A DNA stretch of 42,508 nt from Bdellovibrionales bacterium (GTDB taxonomy: Bacteria; Myxococcota; XYA12-FULL-58-9; SYDY01). Of this stretch, positions 38,558 through 42,508 are shown one piece after another. How positions within the stretch are numbered: position 1 is the first letter of the stretch; each line of letters opens with the position of its first letter. The stretch is taken from contig SYDY01000112.1 of assembly GCA_005801425.1 (NCBI GenBank), positions 1 to 42,508 on the forward strand. Direction: 5' to 3'. The position numbers and the translations under genes are program-made. The notes beneath the pieces are model-generated. The model was not told the DNA's origin. It did not search any database and saw only the letters and a program-made list of their open reading frames with translations.

Positions 38558-39932
38558 ATTGCATGATGCAGCCAAGGCGCTTGGTTTGACACTTTCTTAC
38601 GATGATCGTGACGTGGGACCTGCGTGTATCGATACGCGCAAATTAAAAAAAGGCGATCTTTTTTTTGCCATGCCGGGCGAACATGTGGACGGCCACTTAT
38701 TTGTAGCCAAGGCCGCACAATTGGGCGCTTGTGCTGCGGTGGTGCGTACCGATGTGGCACTTTCTGCGGATGTCCCCAAAGATTTCCCACTGTTGAATGT
38801 GAATGATGTGCTTGTTGCTTTGCAGCAACTCGCACGATGGTGGCGTGATGCCCACGATGCACCGGTGATTGGTGTCACAGGTTCGAACGGAAAAACATCG
38901 ACCAAAGAATTAATCGCCATAGCCCTTGGTGTGCGCGGCAAAGTGCACCGTACGGAAGGCAATCTAAACAATCATATTGGCATGCCTGTGAGTTTGCTTG
39001 CCTGGCCACAAGAGGCATGGGCGGCAGTGCTCGAGATGGGCATGAGTGCACCGGGAGAAATTGCAACGCTTGCGCGTCTTGCACGTCCGACGATTGGGGT
39101 GATCACCAACATTGCGCCAGCCCATTTGGGTCCTATGGGTTCTGTCGAAGCGATCGCTCGGGCCAAAGGCGAAATCTTTGAATCGCTTCCCGCAGATGGC
39201 ATTGGATTTGTTAACTTGGATGATCCGTATGTGTGTTCCATTGCGGAACCGTTGCTAGGAGAGCGCAAACGCATCACATTTGGGCGCGACCCAATGTCCG
39301 ATATTTGTATTGTGGCCACGGAGATTGAAGCGTTGCAGACGCGCATCGATCTCAACGTCATGGGAACTCCAGTGCATGTCGATTTACCTTTGTTGGGACT
39401 TCATTTTGCATACAATACCGCCATTGCTTTAGGCATTGCTCACGTGCTGGGTGTGGATGTTGCGCATTCGGCCCATGCCTTGTCGACGGGCAGTGTGCCG
39501 GGCGGCAGGATGCGTGTGCTTCATATTTCCGACGGTGAGGTGACGCTCGTCGACGACACATACAATGCCAATCCATCGTCCATGGTGGCAGCGCTTACAA
39601 CGATTGGCGCAATACACGTCGAGGGTGAGCGGATCGCCGTGTTGGGAGATATGCTCGAAATGGGTCCAGAGTCTGCGAAATACCATCATGACGTGGGACG
39701 CGAGGCGGCTCGCGCGGGCTTTACGATGATTTATGGCGTTGGCGAACGCGCGGGGGATATTGTTGAGGGCGCCAAACAAGGCGGTGCGGATGGCCTTGTT
39801 TGTTCTAGCACCGATGATGCAATCGCCAAACTTCTTGTGACGATGCACTTTGGTGATTGGATACTGTGCAAAGGGTCGCGTGGGATGCGCATGGAACGGG
39901 TGGTTCAAGGTCTTTTGGAGGCGGCGCCATGA
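38550..39932 (+). CDS. murF: UDP-MurNAc-tripeptide:D-alanyl-D-alanine ligase
   Basis: Adds D-Ala-D-Ala to the UDP-MurNAc-tripeptide. Key features are IDTRKLKKGDLFFAMPGEHV, the ATP loop GVTGSNGKTSTKEL, EGNLNNHIGMPVSLL, MGMSAPGEIATLARLARPTI, then TNIAPAHLGPMGS, and VDDTYNANPSSMVAALTTI and VLGDMLEMGP. At about 460 residues it is normal. ATG 38550 has TCAGGAG eight bases before it and overlaps the murE stop by eight bases. Confidence 0.96.
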   Translation: MYKLHDAAKALGLTLSYDDRDVGPACIDTRKLKKGDLFFAMPGEHVDGHLFVAKAAQLGACAAVVRTDVALSADVPKDFPLLNVNDVLVALQQLARWWRDAHDAPVIGVTGSNGKTSTKELIAIALGVRGKVHRTEGNLNNHIGMPVSLLAWPQEAWAAVLEMGMSAPGEIATLARLARPTIGVITNIAPAHLGPMGSVEAIARAKGEIFESLPADGIGFVNLDDPYVCSIAEPLLGERKRITFGRDPMSDICIVATEIEALQTRIDLNVMGTPVHVDLPLLGLHFAYNTAIALGIAHVLGVDVAHSAHALSTGSVPGGRMRVLHISDGEVTLVDDTYNANPSSMVAALTTIGAIHVEGERIAVLGDMLEMGPESAKYHHDVGREAARAGFTMIYGVGERAGDIVEGAKQGGADGLVCSSTDDAIAKLLVTMHFGDWILCKGSRGMRMERVVQGLLEAAP

Positions 39933-41077
39933 TTTATCATCTTCTCAATGCATTGACGGATTCGGTCGGAATTTTTCGCGTGGTTCAGTACCCCTCATTT
40001 CGCGTACCCGCCGCGATGCTTACGGCATTGGTGCTCATGCTTTGGTTGTTTCCTGGCTTTATTCGACGCCTGCGCGAATGGCAGCATGGCGTTTCCAATG
40101 TTCGTGAAGATACACCAGAGCGTCATCAGGTTAAAAAGGGAACGCCCACCATGGGCGGCTTGTTTGTTGTCGGTACGGTATTGCTCACAACACTGCTTTG
40201 GGCCGATTTGAGCAATTTGTATGTGTGGAGTGTTTTGATTGCTCTCACCGGATTTGGGGCCATCGGTTTTGTCGACGACACGCGTAAAATAAAGCATCGC
40301 AATTCCAAGGGCCTTCCTGGTCGCTCAAAATTATTAATTCAAGTGGTTATCCTGTGTTTTATCGGTGTCCTCCTGTGGGCAGGCGCAGGGCCAGACTGGC
40401 CAGGGCCTCAAGTGCTCATTGACACGCATATCACCGTGCCGTTTGTTCCCACGCAATGGTTTCATCCTGATCTCGGATGGGCCTATCCGCTTTTCGCGAT
40501 GTTTATTATTGTAGGCACATCCAATGCAGTCAATCTGACCGATGGGTTGGATGGACTTGCCATCGGTCCTACGATTGTGAGTTCGGCCACATTTCTTGTG
40601 TTGGCCTACGCGGCAGGACTCGTGCTCCATTTTTCCACAGGCGGCGAATGGGCGGCATTTAATGTCGCCGACTATTTACATATTCCCCACGTGCCGAGAG
40701 TCAGTGAATTGTCGGTGGTGTGTGCAGCCATGGTGGGAGCAGGCGTAGGCTTTTTGTGGTTCAATGCATACCCAGCCTCGGTGTTTATGGGTGATGTGGG
40801 CTCTCTTGCGTTGGGTGGTGCACTTGGTACCATCGCCATACTTACAAAAAACGAATTGTTGAGTGCGGTGATCCATGGCGTCTTTTTGATGGAAGCGGTC
40901 AGCGTGATTTTCCAGGTGGCGAGTTTTAAACTCAGAGGAAAACGCATTTTTCGCATGGCGCCCATTCATCATCATTTTGAATTGAAGGGTTGGGCCGAAC
41001 CTAAAATTATTGTACGATTTTGGATTATCTCCATTATTTTAGCGCTCATTGCTTTGACCAGTTTGAAGTTGAGATAA
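39929..41077 (+). CDS. mraY: Phospho-N-acetylmuramoyl-pentapeptide-transferase
   Basis: The integral membrane enzyme that transfers phospho-MurNAc-pentapeptide to undecaprenyl phosphate, giving lipid I. Multiple transmembrane helices alternate with the conserved loops: HQVKKGTPTMGGLFVVG, GFVDDTRKIKHRNSKGLPGR, NAVNLTDGLDGLAIGP, FNAYPASVFMGDVGSLALGG and APIHHHFELKGWAEPKI. The catalytic aspartates and the HHH motif are intact. About 382 residues, starting at ATG 39929, which overlaps the murF stop by four bases and is preceded by TTGGAGG. Confidence 0.96.
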   Translation: MIYHLLNALTDSVGIFRVVQYPSFRVPAAMLTALVLMLWLFPGFIRRLREWQHGVSNVREDTPERHQVKKGTPTMGGLFVVGTVLLTTLLWADLSNLYVWSVLIALTGFGAIGFVDDTRKIKHRNSKGLPGRSKLLIQVVILCFIGVLLWAGAGPDWPGPQVLIDTHITVPFVPTQWFHPDLGWAYPLFAMFIIVGTSNAVNLTDGLDGLAIGPTIVSSATFLVLAYAAGLVLHFSTGGEWAAFNVADYLHIPHVPRVSELSVVCAAMVGAGVGFLWFNAYPASVFMGDVGSLALGGALGTIAILTKNELLSAVIHGVFLMEAVSVIFQVASFKLRGKRIFRMAPIHHHFELKGWAEPKIIVRFWIISIILALIALTSLKLR

Positions 41078-41081
41078 CAGC

Positions 41082-42419
41082 ATGGTGTTTCAGCTTTCGA
41101 CCGATCGCCTTGATGAAATTTTGTCTCAAGGTTCTGGGGCGGTGATTGGGATCATGGGACTCGGCGTTTCGGGTCTGGGTGTTGCACAGGTTCTTTCGTC
41201 GCGTGGATTAAATTTTATTGGATTTGACGAGCGTGATATTTCGCTGCCTTCAGATCTTGCGTCACATTGTGTGGGGATGGTGCGCAGCGATGCTTTGTCT
41301 GCCCTAGGCGGTATTTCTGCGTTGTTTGTCTCGCCGGGCGTGGCGCTTACCCACGAACTCGTGCAAGAGGCGATGAAACGCAACTTGCCTGTTTTTGGTG
41401 AGCTTGAAATGATCGCGGATTGCGGTGTGCCTTGCATTGCGATCACAGGCACCAATGGCAAAAGCACCACCACGGCCCTTGTGGCGGCGTTGTTGCAGGG
41501 TGTTGGTTTTGATGCACGCATTGGCGGTAACTTTGGAACGCCCATGGTGTGTGTTGCGCAAGAACCCAAACCCAACACGGTGCTTATCCTTGAGCTATCG
41601 AGTTATCAGCTTGAAACCAATACACGATTTCGGCCCGATGTGGCGGTGATACTTAACCTCACGCCGGATCACTTGGCGCGCCACAAAACCATGGAAGGCT
41701 ACGCTGCGGCGAAAGCGCGTATTCTTTGTGCACAAACAGAACATGATGTTGCCATTTTAAATGGCGATGATCCGTTGGTTTTGGACATGGCCAACGAGAC
41801 ACGCGCGAAGATCCAAACATTTTCATTGAAAGATGTAGGGGCGGTTCGTGAACCGCCCTTGCCCGAACATCCTCAACTTTTGGGTGAGCACAACAGACAA
41901 AATGCCATGGCGGCTTTTCTTGCGGTGGAAGCGTTGTTGTTGAAATTGCATCACCCAATCAACATGAGCGACTTACACAAATTCTATCTCGCATTTCCAG
42001 GACTTGAACATCGCATCGAACATGTGGCGACTGTGAATGGCGTGCGATGGATCAACGACTCCAAAGCTACCAACGATGATGCCGCAGCGGTGGGGGTGCG
42101 TGCTGTGCCTGGGCCTCTTGTGTTGTTGCTCGGCGGACGGGACAAAGGCGCGGGCTACGCGCAAGTCCTTGCGGCAGGCCACGGGAAATTGCGTCATGTG
42201 ATTGCGTTTGGTGAAGCGGCACCCTTGGTGATGGATGCATGCCGTGGTGTGTGCGAGGCGACGCATGTGGCATCGCTTGCGGCTGCTGTTTCTGCCGCAT
42301 CAACGATTGCCAAATCTGGCGACGCAGTGTTGCTTTCTCCTGCATGCTCAAGCTTTGATGAATTTAAAAATTTTGAAGAGCGGGGCCATGTGTTTAAGTC
42401 GTTGGTAGGGGCGTTGTGA
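41082..42419 (+). CDS. murD: UDP-MurNAc-L-alanine:D-glutamate ligase, with in-frame palindrome-encoded insert
   Basis: Adds D-Glu to UDP-MurNAc-L-Ala. Motifs include GIMGLGVSGLGVAQ at the N-terminal domain, the ATP loop AITGTNGKSTTTALV, IGGNFGTP, LELSSYQLETNT, LNLTPDHLARH, LGEHNRQNAMAA, WINDSKATNDDAA, LLGGRDKGAGY and the end LLSPACSSFDEFKNFEERG. Residues 252-259 (VGAVREPP) are encoded by a complete palindromic element at 41835-41858, placed in the central domain before the GEHNRQN block, in a region that varies between MurD proteins. The last residues, VGAL, and the stop overlap another palindrome. Overall length (445) is normal, so the insert replaced or filled a variable loop. Confidence 0.96.
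   Translation: MVFQLSTDRLDEILSQGSGAVIGIMGLGVSGLGVAQVLSSRGLNFIGFDERDISLPSDLASHCVGMVRSDALSALGGISALFVSPGVALTHELVQEAMKRNLPVFGELEMIADCGVPCIAITGTNGKSTTTALVAALLQGVGFDARIGGNFGTPMVCVAQEPKPNTVLILELSSYQLETNTRFRPDVAVILNLTPDHLARHKTMEGYAAAKARILCAQTEHDVAILNGDDPLVLDMANETRAKIQTFSLKDVGAVREPPLPEHPQLLGEHNRQNAMAAFLAVEALLLKLHHPINMSDLHKFYLAFPGLEHRIEHVATVNGVRWINDSKATNDDAAAVGVRAVPGPLVLLLGGRDKGAGYAQVLAAGHGKLRHVIAFGEAAPLVMDACRGVCEATHVASLAAAVSAASTIAKSGDAVLLSPACSSFDEFKNFEERGHVFKSLVGAL
41835..41858. repeat. Palindromic element inserted in frame in murD
   Basis: GTAG plus GGGCGGTTCGTGAACCGCCC, 24 nt = eight codons, inside the murD reading frame. It is identical to the first hairpin of the 30319 element and differs by one base from the 10568 copy. 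The reading frame through the element has no stop and the flanking MurD motifs remain in frame. Confidence 0.92.
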
Positions 42420-42446
42420 AAAGGGCGGTTCGCGAACCGCCCCTAC
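42405..42446. repeat. Palindromic element overlapping the murD stop codon
   Basis: GTAGGGGCG (42405-42413) lies in the last codons of murD. Then TTGTGAAAA carries the stop, and GGGCGGTTCGCGAACCGCCC with CTAC follows (42423-42446). The left piece looks like the start of one copy and the right piece is a full copy, so either two partial elements or one element interrupted by the stop region lie here. Confidence 0.82.
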
Positions 42447-42488
42447 ACGAAGGGTGGAGGGGCTATGGATGACGTTGACATGGATCCT

Positions 42489-42508
42489 GTAGGGGCGGTT
42501 CGCGAACC
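42489..42508. repeat. Palindromic element cut by the window end
   Basis: GTAGGGGCGGTTCGCGAACC is the beginning of another member of the family and continues past the last base. It lies 42 bases after the previous copy, so two stand close together after murD. Confidence 0.8.

Overview
The window looks like a bacterial chromosome of moderate GC (near half, judged by eye). Several features suggest a Myxococcota or former Deltaproteobacteria relative: a long Cys-rich DxDxDG-repeat lipoprotein, RCC1-repeat lipoproteins with a Cys-rich CGDG/EECDDGN module, a hybrid histidine kinase paired with a response regulator-EAL protein, a fused homocysteine methyltransferase/MTHFR, a bacterial lipoxygenase and a proteobacterial-type dcw cluster. 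This assignment is inference; no rRNA is present to fix it.

Layout. 1-700: the 3' end of tRNA-Lys(TTT), an Ada/Ogt-type DNA methyltransferase ORF that reads antisense into that tRNA, and a perfect 44-bp inverted repeat that supplies its start codon. 700-5900: a small unknown ORF, a calcium-motif repeat lipoprotein, and a two-gene signalling operon (REC-HK-REC and REC-EAL). 5900-12300: housekeeping and metabolic genes: a CysQ/IMP-like phosphatase (minus strand), a HAD phosphatase with an EF-hand-like loop, a small lipoprotein, a phasin-like helical protein, 3-hydroxybutyryl-CoA dehydrogenase, an M50 site-2 protease, and scpA-scpB. 12300-32200: an accessory region. It holds two tandem paralogues, one rich in tyrosine/proline short linear motifs, a CPA2 antiporter, a TerB/COQ4-like protein, a DUF1993 protein, two alpha/beta hydrolases, a decaying RCC1 array, a fused HMT/MTHFR enzyme, a divergent pair of secreted paralogues sharing an almost identical DNA core, and a lipoxygenase. 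32260-33252: an orphan periplasmic solute-binding protein. 33270-42508: the dcw cluster mraZ-rsmH-ftsL-ftsI-murE-murF-mraY-murD, tightly overlapped and preceded by three 10-bp-spaced MraZ boxes. It continues beyond the window.

A family of palindromic repeats (core around TTCGCGAA, arms of GTAGGGGCG and CGCCCCTAC) is scattered through the window at seven sites. It occurs as single hairpins and as two 75-bp composite elements. One copy lies in frame inside murD and adds eight codons, and another spans the murD stop codon. This resembles, by analogy, the protein-coding palindromic elements of Rickettsia.

The most unusual candidates are the in-frame palindrome in murD, the tyrosine-motif protein at 12317-13693 with its paralogue, the divergent paralogue pair at 28828-30268, the lipoxygenase, and the RCC1 array with its repeated promoter. 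The lipoxygenase, the acetylhydrolase-like lipoprotein and the phosphotyrosine-like motifs could point to contact with eukaryotic cells. That link is conjecture.
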